Position numbers and translations under genes: made by a program. Positions 45,332-53,327 of a stretch of DNA of 64,000 nt are shown here, piece after piece. The notes beneath the pieces were generated by a model. The model was not told where the DNA came from. It saw only the letters and a program-made list of their open reading frames with translations, and searched no databases. Within the stretch, counting starts at the first letter, position 1. Every line of letters starts with the position of its first letter. Origin of the DNA: Nocardia sp. NBC_01329 (GTDB lineage: Bacteria; Actinomycetota; Actinomycetes; Mycobacteriales; Mycobacteriaceae); assembly GCF_035956715.1 (NCBI RefSeq), contig NZ_CP108381.1, forward strand, positions 1,612,001 to 1,676,000, read 5' to 3'.

Positions 45332-47731
45332 TTAGCCTTCCTGTTCATCCGGGGATGCGCCGTCCGACACCGGGTTCCCGGCACCGGATTCTGCGGCGGG
45401 CAACGGCCTGCGACCCTGCCGGGTGCCGTTTTCGATCGCCGCCATCAGATCCCGGGCCTGTTCGGCCGAACGGGCCCGCGCCGTTGCGGTCTGGGGGGCG
45501 TCCGAAACTTCTGGTCGCGGTGCGACTTTAGCCTGCCTGCTGCGGCGGGGTAAAGCCGGACGACCGTCGGGCAGCACGGCCGTTTCGGCGGTCGTCTCCG
45601 CGGCTTCCGGCCGGGTATCCGGCGCCGCGGTCACCGCACCGGCCGGCTCGTCGACGGGGTCCGATTCCCCGGGCCGGTCGGCGAGCAGTGTCGCGATCGC
45701 GGAGGTTTCGGGAAGGGGCTCGGTTCGGTTCTCCGGCCCGCCGTCCGGACCGGTCGACGCGGGTCGCAAACCGGTCAGCGGGGTCGTTTCCTGGGCTGGA
45801 TCGGTCAGCAGCGTACCGGGCACGATGACCACTGCCCGGACACCGCCGTATTCCGATTCCCACAGCCGCACCGAGACGCCGTGGCGGGCCCCCAGTTGTG
45901 CGACGACGAAGATACCCAGCCGCGAGTCCTTCTGCAGGGACGCGACCTCGAAATTCGGCGGGTTCTCCAAGAGTTCGTTGAGCCGGTCGCGGTTGTCCTC
46001 GGGGATCCCCATGCCCTGATCGGTGATCTCGACGGCCACACCCTTGCCGATGACCGAACCGGTGACCTGGACCCGGGACTGCGGCGGGGAGAACGAGGTG
46101 GCGTTGTCGACGAGTTCGGCGAGCAGGTGGATGAGGTCGCCGACAGCGTTGCCGGCGATCCGGAGCTCGGGGAGTCGGGCCAGTCGCACCCGTGTGTAGT
46201 CCTGCGTTTCTCCGACCGCGCTGCGTACCAGGTCGACCAGGGGTACCGGAGCACGCCACTGCCGACCGGGCTTCCCGCCGCCGAGGATGGTGAGGTTCTC
46301 GGCGTTGCGGCGTTCGCGGGTGGCCAGATGGTCGAGTTTGAACAGGATGTCCAGCATTGCCGGGTCCTCTTCGCGCCGTTCGGCGTCGTCGAGTATCTCG
46401 AGCTGTTTGTGGACCACGATCTGGCTGCGATGGGCGATGTTCAGGAAGATCGCCCGGACACCCTCCTGAGTGCGGGCCTCGGTGATCGCGGCGTTGACAG
46501 CCACGGCGTGGGCGTGCTCGAAGGCGGTGGCCACGGCGCCGAGTTCATCGCGGCCGAAGTCGAGCTTCGCGGCGGCCTCGGTTTCGTCGATGTCCTCTCC
46601 CGCGCGCAGGCGTTCGAGCATATCGGGTAGCCGCTCGTCGGCCAGTGCCAGCGTATGGTCGCGCAATCGGACCAGGCGGTGGATGAACCGGTTGGCCAGC
46701 ACCAGCGAGACCCCGAAGACCGCTGCGGAGACCACCAGCACCGCGAGGCCGATCAGCAGCGACTGATTGGTGGTCCGGGCCGCCGCGTCCAGCGAGATCT
46801 CTTGCATGAGCCGGTTCTGGTCGTCCCAGAGGTTCAGCATTTCCTGGTTGACGTGGTCGGCCGCCGCCTGCCAGGCCGTCAGCTGGCCCGGGGTGAGCCC
46901 GGTGGTGGTGGCCGCGGAATCGGCGCCAGGGACGCTGCGTGCGATGAGGGTGTTCTCCGTGCGGTCCAGGAGCCGCCACTCCGGGCTTTCGACCAGGGCA
47001 CGCAACCGTTCGCCGATCTCCGGTTCCAGTTGGGTGGCCAGTAGCGTGGTCTCGACGTGGTAGAAGCCCGTTTGCTGGATGTATTCCTCGGGCAGTGCCA
47101 CGGGATTACCGGTGCGCAGTGCCGCGCCGGCCAGGGCGTGGCTGCGTGAGGCCGCCTCCAGTGCGTGCATGATGCGGGAGACGAGGCTCAGCTGGCCGAC
47201 CGCCTCCGGATTCTGTTCGAAGGTGTTCGAGAGCTGGGCGCCGATACTGAAGGCGTCGAGGACCCGGACATAGAAGGTATAGGCGTCGCCGGTCGGCACC
47301 GCGCGGGCGTCGACAGCGCTGCGGATATTGCCGAGCTGCTGAGTGAGGGTAGTGAAGGAACCGACGTCGTCGGTGATCTCCTCGGGCTGTAGCTCCTGGA
47401 TCCGCTGTGCTCCCGTGGCCAGTTCACGCAGTGCCTGTTCGGTGTCGGGCCGGACGGCAGCGAGTGCGGCGGCCGCACTGGGGTCACCGGCCAGCTGCGC
47501 CAAAGTGAGGCGGCGCTCGTTCTGGACCACCTCGTAGACATCGCGAGTGGGGCCCGAAACCTCGCGTAACGCCTCGGTCACCTGCCGGTTGTGCTGTCCC
47601 TGGTCGATCAGATAGCCCGTCGCACCCACACCGGCCACCAACAGGGTCAGACTCGGGATGAGTGCGATGGCCAGGATCCGGGCGCGGACACCGAGCCTCG
47701 CTCTGAACATCGCCACAAAGTAGCCGTTCAC
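45332..47731 (-). CDS. Conservon sensor kinase-like protein with nitrate/nitrite-sensing-type domain (CvnA-like)
   Basis: A 799-residue membrane protein. TM1 at ~15-40, an extracellular ~280-residue NIT-type helical sensor (ERRLTLAQLAGD...), TM2 at ~325-350, HAMP-like linker, a dimerisation region lacking a typical H-box but with IAHRSQIVVHKQLEILDDAE, and an HATPase domain (N box ELVDNATSFSPP, then DQGMGIPEDN, LGIFVVAQLGARHGV). The last ~200 residues are a disordered Pro/Ala/Glu tail. It heads the four-gene conservon and probably signals to the Roadblock/GTPase module rather than a response regulator. GTG 47731 or ATG 47710 are both possible starts. Confidence 0.9.
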   Translation of the reverse strand: MNGYFVAMFRARLGVRARILAIALIPSLTLLVAGVGATGYLIDQGQHNRQVTEALREVSGPTRDVYEVVQNERRLTLAQLAGDPSAAAALAAVRPDTEQALRELATGAQRIQELQPEEITDDVGSFTTLTQQLGNIRSAVDARAVPTGDAYTFYVRVLDAFSIGAQLSNTFEQNPEAVGQLSLVSRIMHALEAASRSHALAGAALRTGNPVALPEEYIQQTGFYHVETTLLATQLEPEIGERLRALVESPEWRLLDRTENTLIARSVPGADSAATTTGLTPGQLTAWQAAADHVNQEMLNLWDDQNRLMQEISLDAAARTTNQSLLIGLAVLVVSAAVFGVSLVLANRFIHRLVRLRDHTLALADERLPDMLERLRAGEDIDETEAAAKLDFGRDELGAVATAFEHAHAVAVNAAITEARTQEGVRAIFLNIAHRSQIVVHKQLEILDDAERREEDPAMLDILFKLDHLATRERRNAENLTILGGGKPGRQWRAPVPLVDLVRSAVGETQDYTRVRLARLPELRIAGNAVGDLIHLLAELVDNATSFSPPQSRVQVTGSVIGKGVAVEITDQGMGIPEDNRDRLNELLENPPNFEVASLQKDSRLGIFVVAQLGARHGVSVRLWESEYGGVRAVVIVPGTLLTDPAQETTPLTGLRPASTGPDGGPENRTEPLPETSAIATLLADRPGESDPVDEPAGAVTAAPDTRPEAAETTAETAVLPDGRPALPRRSRQAKVAPRPEVSDAPQTATARARSAEQARDLMAAIENGTRQGRRPLPAAESGAGNPVSDGASPDEQEG

Positions 47732-47859
47732 CAGGTTTCTTGCACATCGAATCCCATTGAACAGGACTCACTTTGACACCGATCCGGCATATATGGAGTG
47801 GCGTCGCGGTAGTCGGCCGGTTCACCCTGCGAAGATCAGTCCTCACCTCGCGGCCACCC

Positions 47860-48087
47860 AGTGTGATCGAGGAGGTTTTCACCGGGCGCCCGCTGGGTTC
47901 GGTACCGGTCGGTACGGCCGAGGACGTCGTCGCGGCCGGTTCCCGGGCTCGCGCCGCGCAGATCCATTGGGCGGAGCGTCCGGTATCCGAACGCGCCCGG
48001 GTACTGCACCGGTACCGGTCGCTGATCGTGGCGCAGCGCGCGGCGTTGATGGATGTGATCCAGGCCGAAACGGGTAAGGCCCGCTGG
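47860..48087 (+). pseudogene. Aldehyde dehydrogenase N-terminal fragment (GabD2-like)
   Basis: A stretch of ~76 codons matches the N-terminus of NAD(P)-dependent succinate-semialdehyde dehydrogenases (IEEVFTGRPLGSVPVG; AAQIHWAERPVSERARVLHR; MDVIQAETGKARW). After GKARW the similarity stops abruptly and the remaining ~380 residues of the enzyme, with the catalytic Cys and Glu, are absent. The remaining frame runs on as non-homologous sequence antisense to the next gene. It looks like a deletion remnant. Confidence 0.75.
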
Positions 48088-48101
48088 GCGCGCCTGCCGG
48101 T

Positions 48102-48518
48102 TCAGCCGGTGGTGCCGCGGCCGCCTCTTCTGCGGCCGTCGAGGGCGGCGGTTTCCGCGGCACTGAGCCGGCGGGCGCGGAGCAGGAAGATCGCGGATCC
48201 TTCCGAATCCGGCCCGCCGGTGGATTCGCTGCCCGGCGCCGGACCGGCGTCGGCGGGGACATCCACGGTGAGGTGTTCGCGTTCGAAGCGGGTATACGCG
48301 GCCGCGCTCATCCACAGCTCGGTATGCCACGCCAGGCGGCCGAAGAGCGTATCGCCCTCGGCGGCACGGAAATCGCGGATCGGCAGCCAGGCCGGCTGTG
48401 GTTCGGTGAGGTCGCGGTGCGGAAGGTACAGCAGGATCGGTCCGTGCTGTTCGATCAACTCGCGTAGCGCGTTGCGGGCGCGATCGGTCACCGCGACCCG
48501 GTCGCTGCGATATGCCAT
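48102..48518 (-). CDS. DUF779-like protein lacking the cysteine signature
   Basis: A 138-residue relative of DUF779 proteins: VAVTDRARNALRELIEQHGPILLY, GDTLFGRLAWHTELWMSAAAY, FEREHLTVDV and SAIFLLRARRLS match in order. The SGGCCDGSxPMC motif that normally follows HGP is missing (here LPHRDLTEPQPAW). A Gly/Ser-rich insert lies at ~95-112. DUF779 genes commonly accompany aldehyde dehydrogenase genes, and here the neighbour is an aldehyde dehydrogenase fragment. So both may be remnants of one locus, or this protein may have taken another role. Confidence 0.65.
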   Translation of the reverse strand: MAYRSDRVAVTDRARNALRELIEQHGPILLYLPHRDLTEPQPAWLPIRDFRAAEGDTLFGRLAWHTELWMSAAAYTRFEREHLTVDVPADAGPAPGSESTGGPDSEGSAIFLLRARRLSAAETAALDGRRRGGRGTTG

Positions 48519-48836
48519 CAACAGCCCCGTGTGCTGCGGCACCGCGGTGGCGCTACCGAATAGATTCGATGAAACATATCGCTCCCTTGCACATCGCGTC
48601 CGGCCCCGAGTCGAACAGGGCCCGGTAATCCGGTCCGCCGCTGTCCGATACGCCGGCTCACGGCGGCCGGCACTTTTGCGAACACATTCTTGCGTATTGC
48701 GCGCGCCGGAGCGAGAGGGTGTCCATGGTTCGCCGAAAACGACTGTGGTATGGCGCTGTTCCGGTCGGTGCCGTCCGGCGCCGCGGTGGTTTGCCCGCAG
48801 CGCCGGTGACCGATTTCGAATCTACTGTGCTGCAGT
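48519..48836. other. 318-bp gene-free region
   Basis: No credible reading frame, RNA gene or repeat was recognised. It probably carries the promoter for the DUF779-like gene and possibly decayed sequence of the aldehyde dehydrogenase locus. Confidence 0.4.
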
Positions 48837-49145
48837 CTATTTCCGAATGAAGATACCGGCGACGTCGGCCCGCTCGATCGGAGTGTCGGCATTGGCCTGG
48901 ACGCTGCACAACGCATTGACCGCCGCGATGGACAGATCCACGTTCGTACCGGTCGGTTCCCCGCCCCGCTGCTCCTCCAGGAACTTGGTGATGGTGACGC
49001 GCTGAGTCTTCTGGTCCTGCTGGACGTACTCGCGGCACGGCGTATCACCGCCTTTGTTCATCACCCGCTCGATCTCGGTACAGCCGGCCAGTGCGAGCAC
49101 GGCGGCCGCGATCATCAGGCCTGCGCGGGCTTTCGTGGCGTTCAT
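48837..49145 (-). CDS. Small lipoprotein, HdeA-like size and pattern
   Basis: A 102-residue protein with a lipoprotein signal ending LALAGC (lipobox Cys ~22). The mature part has two Cys (in DTPCREYVQQDQ and NALCSVQAN) that could form a disulfide, and a CREYxxxDQxxQ helix like the HdeA/HdeB family of acid-stress chaperones; that match is weak. ATG 49145 has AGGAGG about 10 nt upstream. Transcribed alone. Confidence 0.8.
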   Translation of the reverse strand: MNATKARAGLMIAAAVLALAGCTEIERVMNKGGDTPCREYVQQDQKTQRVTITKFLEEQRGGEPTGTNVDLSIAAVNALCSVQANADTPIERADVAGIFIRK

Positions 49146-49304
49146 CGAAAACAATCCTCCTGGTCGGCTCGGGTCGGCAGCAGGCAGACCCGGGTCCGGT
49201 CCACTCTATTCCGGGCATACCCCGTCATCCGGGCCGGTATCAGAGGTGGCGTATCGGGCCGAAGAGCTGTGGCTGATCCGGGAAGGCCGCGCTGACGGAT
49301 CGGG

Positions 49305-49943
49305 TCACCGCGGCGGCCGGGTCGGCGGTGGCCCTTCGGTGCCGAGGAAACCGGTGATGCCGTCGAGAACCGAATCGACCAGGGCCGTTGCCGTGGTGTC
49401 GAAGAGGCTGCCGCGCTTGTCGAGTTGACCGTCGAGCCACAGTGATGCGAGGCCGTGTCCGAGTGCCCAGAGCGTGACGGTGGTCGGCGCGGCGCGCTCC
49501 GGCGCGAGTTCACCGGTGGCTACGCAGGCAGCGACGGCGTCGGCCAGCACGCCGAACGCGGCTTCGCCGGCGTCGCGGGTATCGGGATGCTTCTCCGGCT
49601 GCGACAGCTCCGGGCGGAACATGAGCCGGAAATAGCCCGGTTGGTCTCTGGCGAAGCGGATATAGCCCTGTTCCAGCGCGACGAGTGCCGAGCTGGGGGA
49701 CTCGGCTGTGGCGCGGGCGGCGGTGAGCTGGTCGGTGAGCAGCCGGAATCCCTGGGTGGCGAGGTCTGCCAGGAGTGCGGCGCGATCGGCGAAATGGTGA
49801 TAGGGGGCGCCGGAACTCACCCCGGCTTCCCGGGCGACCCTCCGCAGGCTCACCGCCGCGATGCCCTCCGTTTCGATGAGCCGCAGACAAGCGGCCAGCA
49901 GGGCCTCGCGAAGGGCGCCGTGGTGGTAGGAGGTCCGGGTCAC
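49305..49943 (-). CDS. TetR-family regulator with WHG-type C-terminal domain
   Basis: A 212-residue TetR regulator: HHGALREALLAACLRLIETEG, then VSLRRVAREAGVSSGAPYHHFADRAALLADLA. The C-terminal domain has the WLDGQLD-like end of the WHG family. GTG 49943 was chosen as the N-terminus TRTSYHHGALR is typical. TACCCT sits ~7 nt before it and there is no ribosome site, so the transcript may be leaderless. Divergent from the SDR gene, which it probably controls. Confidence 0.92.
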   Translation of the reverse strand: MTRTSYHHGALREALLAACLRLIETEGIAAVSLRRVAREAGVSSGAPYHHFADRAALLADLATQGFRLLTDQLTAARATAESPSSALVALEQGYIRFARDQPGYFRLMFRPELSQPEKHPDTRDAGEAAFGVLADAVAACVATGELAPERAAPTTVTLWALGHGLASLWLDGQLDKRGSLFDTTATALVDSVLDGITGFLGTEGPPPTRPPR

Positions 49944-50009
49944 CTTCTGAGGGTAAGCGAGTTGCGTTCGTTGCCCGGATCGGGGCTGGACAGCAGATCT
50001 ATGCAATGC

Positions 50010-50038
50010 TTAGATTAACTGAGCACCGTTTAGATAAT
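50010..50038 (+). promoter_or_regulatory. Candidate promoter of the SDR gene with repeat elements
   Basis: TTAGAT (50010-50015) and GATAAT (50033-50038) are spaced by 17 bp, about 28 nt before ATG 50067. TTAGAT recurs at 50030-50035, and TTAAC/GTTTA form an inverted repeat across the spacer, a possible site for the divergent TetR regulator. Confidence 0.4.
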
Positions 50039-50066
50039 TTGCCCTCCGACACCGGGACAGGTGGAA

Positions 50067-51158
50067 ATGAACACACGGGTACTCGTTACCGGCGCGACGG
50101 GATTCGTCGCCGGTCATGTCATCGTCGAACTTCTGGATCACGGGTACGCGGTCCGTGGCACCGTGCGCGACCTCGCCGATACCGGCAAACGCGCGCACCT
50201 TGCGGAGTACGCCACCCGGGTGGGCGGCGACCTCGAATTCGTCGCGGCCGATCTGAACGCCGACGACGGCTGGTCCGAAGCCGTTTCCGACTGTACGCAG
50301 GTGTTGCATGTGGCATCACCTTTCCCGTCGGCCCCGCCCGACAATGAGGGCGAGTTGATCCGCACCGCAGTGGACGGAACGCTGCGGGTGTTACGGGCGG
50401 CGGCTGACGCTCCCGCGGTGCGGCGGGTGGTCTTGACGTCCTCCATCGCCGCAATCGCCCACGGTCACCTGGACGATGGGATCCGGACCGAGGCCGATTG
50501 GACCGTCGTCGAACGTAGTCCCGCTTATCAGCGCAGTAAGACGCTGGCCGAGCGGGCCGCTTGGGAATTCGCCGAGTCGCTGCCCACGGTGCGGGGTCTC
50601 GAACTGGTGGTGGTGAATCCGGGAATGGTTCTCGGGCCGCTGCTGGCACCGGAGACGAGTACATCGCACGAGCCGGTGCGCCGACTGTTGGCCGGCGCCG
50701 TCCCGGGGTCGCCGCGGGTCGGATGGTCGGTGGTGGATGTCCGGGATCTCGCGGTCGCGCACCGTCTGGCGCTGGAGACAGCGGGCGCGGCCGGCAATCG
50801 ATACATCTGCGCCGGTGAGCATGTGTGGATGCAGGATATGGCGCGAGTGCTGGCCGCGGAGTACGGACCGCGTGGGTTCCGGATCGCCACCCGTGCTCTG
50901 CCCAGCCCGCTGGTGCGCCTGGTGGCGGTGTTCGACCGCGGGCTGCGGCTCACGGTCCCGGCGCTGGGGAAGATCGAACGGGTGAGTGCCGCTCGGGCCC
51001 ACCGGGAACTGGGGTGGACGATGCGGCCGGTGGGGGTGACGGTCCGGGATACGGCGGAGAGTTTGCTGCGAGAGCGGATCGTGCCCCTGCCGGGGAAGGT
51101 CGCTTCCGCTCCGGATGGGCGTCGCGTTCCCCGCGACCGGGGCATGAGGAGCGCGTAA
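50067..51158 (+). CDS. NAD(P)-dependent epimerase/reductase (dihydroflavonol reductase-like SDR)
   Basis: A 363-residue extended SDR. Nucleotide motif VTGATGFVAGHV at ~6-17, TSS in VVLTSSIAAIAHG, and catalytic YQRSK (Tyr ~153, Lys ~157). The fold matches dihydroflavonol-4-reductase/cinnamoyl-CoA reductase-like enzymes, which in bacteria reduce aldehydes or ketones of unknown origin. ATG 50067 was preferred over GTG 50061. The stop overlaps the next small gene (TAATG). Confidence 0.92.
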   Translation: MNTRVLVTGATGFVAGHVIVELLDHGYAVRGTVRDLADTGKRAHLAEYATRVGGDLEFVAADLNADDGWSEAVSDCTQVLHVASPFPSAPPDNEGELIRTAVDGTLRVLRAAADAPAVRRVVLTSSIAAIAHGHLDDGIRTEADWTVVERSPAYQRSKTLAERAAWEFAESLPTVRGLELVVVNPGMVLGPLLAPETSTSHEPVRRLLAGAVPGSPRVGWSVVDVRDLAVAHRLALETAGAAGNRYICAGEHVWMQDMARVLAAEYGPRGFRIATRALPSPLVRLVAVFDRGLRLTVPALGKIERVSAARAHRELGWTMRPVGVTVRDTAESLLRERIVPLPGKVASAPDGRRVPRDRGMRSA

Positions 51159-51358
51159 TGCTGATCGCGACAGTGTTGATCACCCTCGGCGCGCTCGGGC
51201 GCCGGGCCCGGAACGGTCGGCGGCCCCGGGGTGGTGAGTCGATCCGGTCGCGTGACCGGGCGGCGGGTTTCGCCGGGTGGCGAGGTGTATCGGTGGCGGC
51301 ATCGGCTGCGGTCGTCTCGTTCGCCGGTGTGGCGACTGCGGCGGTCGTCTGCAGTTGA
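51158..51358 (+). CDS. Small membrane protein coupled to the SDR gene
   Basis: A 66-residue protein with a short hydrophobic N-terminus (MLIATVLITLGALG), a basic Arg/Gly-rich middle and a hydrophobic C-terminus (VSVAASAAVVSFAGVATAAVV). Its ATG overlaps the SDR stop by one base (TAATG) and GGAG lies 7 nt upstream, good evidence for translation. No family recognised. Confidence 0.6.
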   Translation: MLIATVLITLGALGRRARNGRRPRGGESIRSRDRAAGFAGWRGVSVAASAAVVSFAGVATAAVVCS

Positions 51359-51568
51359 GTCCCCGTGATGTCGTGCGACCGGTTGTCCGGGTACGCCGCA
51401 CGCTGGTCGTTCAGCGGCCCGCGCGGTGCTCGCGGTTCATTTCGATCAGTTGGCGGGCCGATGCGGCGAGCAGTGATTCCAGCAGCGGAAGGCTGTGTTT
51501 TAGATCATAGGAAGGTGGTATAGCGGGGTTCCGTCGGGACTCGGGGTCGACAAAGTGTCATGTACTCT

Positions 51569-51597
51569 CGGTTACGCCTAATGGCGGTTACACCTAA
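51569..51597 (+). promoter_or_regulatory. Direct repeats upstream of the Baeyer-Villiger monooxygenase
   Basis: CGGTTACGCCTAA (51569-51581) and CGGTTACACCTAA (51585-51597) differ at one base and start 16 bp apart, one and a half helical turns. They lie 56 bp before the gene start, where a regulator would bind. No matching regulator gene is adjacent. Confidence 0.65.
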
Positions 51598-51652
51598 AAG
51601 GTGTGTTTGCCGCGGTTGGCGACGACCCCGGGACGAGCAGACGAGGAACGCA

Positions 51653-53194
51653 ATGACGCGGCATGTCGACGTATTGATCATCGGAGCCGGTCTGTCCGGT
51701 ATCGATGTGGCCTGCCACCTGGAGAAAGAGAAAACCCGCCGCAGTTACGCGGTGCTGGAGCGCCGCACCGCCGTCGGCGGGACCTGGGACCTGTTCCGCT
51801 ACCCGGGCATCCGCTCCGACTCCGATATGTACTCCTTCGGCTACGGTTTCCGGCCGTGGCGCGGTACCCGCATGCTCGCCGACGGCGCCGGTATCCGCCG
51901 CTACATCGGCGAAACCGCCGACGAATACGGAGTGACACCGAATATCCATTTCGGTCGCAAGGTCGTCTCGGCACACTGGTCCACCCCGGACAACCGATGG
52001 ACCGTGCGGGTACTCGACGAAGCGACCGGCGCCGAGGAAACCTGGACCGGCACCTTCCTGGTCGGCGCCACCGGCTACTACGACTACGACAACGGTCATC
52101 GTCCCTCGTTCCCCGGCGAGGACGCGTTCACCGGCCGGATCGTGCATCCACAGCACTGGCCCGAGGATCTGGACTACCGCGACAAGAAGGTGGTCGTGAT
52201 CGGCAGCGGTGCCACCGCCATCACCCTGGTGCCGTCGATGGTCGGCGAGGCCGCGCACGTGACCATGTTGCAGCGTTCGCCCACCTATATCGCCTCCATC
52301 CCCGGCGAGGACCCCGTCGCGCTCGGGATGACGAAGGTCGGCTCGCCCGCCGGGCTCACCTACCGGGTCGGCCGGGCCCGCAATATCGCGGTCCAGCAGG
52401 CCAGCTACCAGCTGTCGCGCCGGCAACCGAAGCTGGCCCGGCAGATGTTCCTGAAATGGGTGCGGATGGCGGTGGGTGCAGGCGTGGACATGCGCCACTT
52501 CACCCCTGAATACGCACCGTGGGACCAGCGCCTGTGCGTGGTACCGGACGGCGATCTGTTCAAGGCGTTGCGGCGGGGTGACGCTTCGGTGGTCACCGAT
52601 ACCATCGAGACCTTCACCGAGACCGGAATCCGGGTTTCCTCAGGTGAGGAGATCGAGGCCGATATCGTCGTGACCGCCACCGGACTGACCATCCAGATCC
52701 TCGGCGGTGTCACCCTCGAAGTCGACGGTGAACCGGTCGTGACCCGGGACCGGGTCATGTACAAGGGTTCGCTGCTCGACGGGGTTCCCAACGCGCTGAT
52801 GGTTCTCGGATACACCAATGCCTCCTGGACCCTCAAAGCCGATCTGGCTGCCGAGTACTTCAGCCGAGTGCTCAACCGGATGCGCGACAAGGGATACACG
52901 CGGTTCGTGGTCCGAGCCGAGGCTTCCGATCGTTCCGAAGTCTCGGTGATGGGCGGCGCGCTGAGTTCCGGCTATATCCAGCGCGGCGACGCGGTAATGC
53001 CGCGTCAGGGTACCGGGGGCCCGTGGAAGGTGGTCAACAGCTATTTCCGGGACCGCGCCTACCTGCGCAAGAGCCCGATCGAAGACGGCGTCATGACCTT
53101 CACCGACAACGACGGCGCCGAAACCGCCATCTCCGGGCACCGATCCGGTGGCGCCTTGGGCCGGTTACCGCTGATCGGCACCCGGTCCGCCTGA
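51653..53194 (+). CDS. Flavin-containing Baeyer-Villiger-type monooxygenase (EthA/MymA-like)
   Basis: A 513-residue FAD/NADPH monooxygenase. FAD motif IIGAGLSGIDVACHL, the GGTWDLFRYPGIRSDSDMYSFGYGF stretch of EthA-type enzymes, BVMO-type FPGEDAFTGRIVHPQHWP (~155-172), and NADPH motif VIGSGATAITL. It probably oxidises ketones, aldehydes or thio-compounds; mycobacterial relatives activate ethionamide. GAGGA lies before ATG 51653. No alcohol dehydrogenase or esterase partners are adjacent apart from the SDR gene upstream. Confidence 0.93.
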   Translation: MTRHVDVLIIGAGLSGIDVACHLEKEKTRRSYAVLERRTAVGGTWDLFRYPGIRSDSDMYSFGYGFRPWRGTRMLADGAGIRRYIGETADEYGVTPNIHFGRKVVSAHWSTPDNRWTVRVLDEATGAEETWTGTFLVGATGYYDYDNGHRPSFPGEDAFTGRIVHPQHWPEDLDYRDKKVVVIGSGATAITLVPSMVGEAAHVTMLQRSPTYIASIPGEDPVALGMTKVGSPAGLTYRVGRARNIAVQQASYQLSRRQPKLARQMFLKWVRMAVGAGVDMRHFTPEYAPWDQRLCVVPDGDLFKALRRGDASVVTDTIETFTETGIRVSSGEEIEADIVVTATGLTIQILGGVTLEVDGEPVVTRDRVMYKGSLLDGVPNALMVLGYTNASWTLKADLAAEYFSRVLNRMRDKGYTRFVVRAEASDRSEVSVMGGALSSGYIQRGDAVMPRQGTGGPWKVVNSYFRDRAYLRKSPIEDGVMTFTDNDGAETAISGHRSGGALGRLPLIGTRSA

Positions 53195-53247
53195 CACGCG
53201 TAACTCGGTTCGCTCGACGATGTCGGAGAGCTCCCGGGTGGGGCATC

Positions 53248-53271
53248 GGTGGCTCCGGCGCCGGTGCCACC
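53248..53271 (+). terminator. Possible terminator hairpin after the monooxygenase
   Basis: A near-palindrome (GGTGGCTCCGG with its complement, one T-T mismatch) located 54 nt after the stop codon. The loop is very short, so the structure is less certain than the others in the window. Confidence 0.4.
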
Positions 53272-53327
53272 ACGGGGTGGGAGCCGGTCCGGGTATCACC
53301 CGCCCCTCGGCTGGGTAGTTTGATCTC

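Noticed and set aside
47773-49005. Full-length 410-residue protein starting with the aldehyde dehydrogenase segment
   Set aside because: Beyond about residue 105 it is antisense to the DUF779-like and lipoprotein genes and has no aldehyde dehydrogenase similarity.
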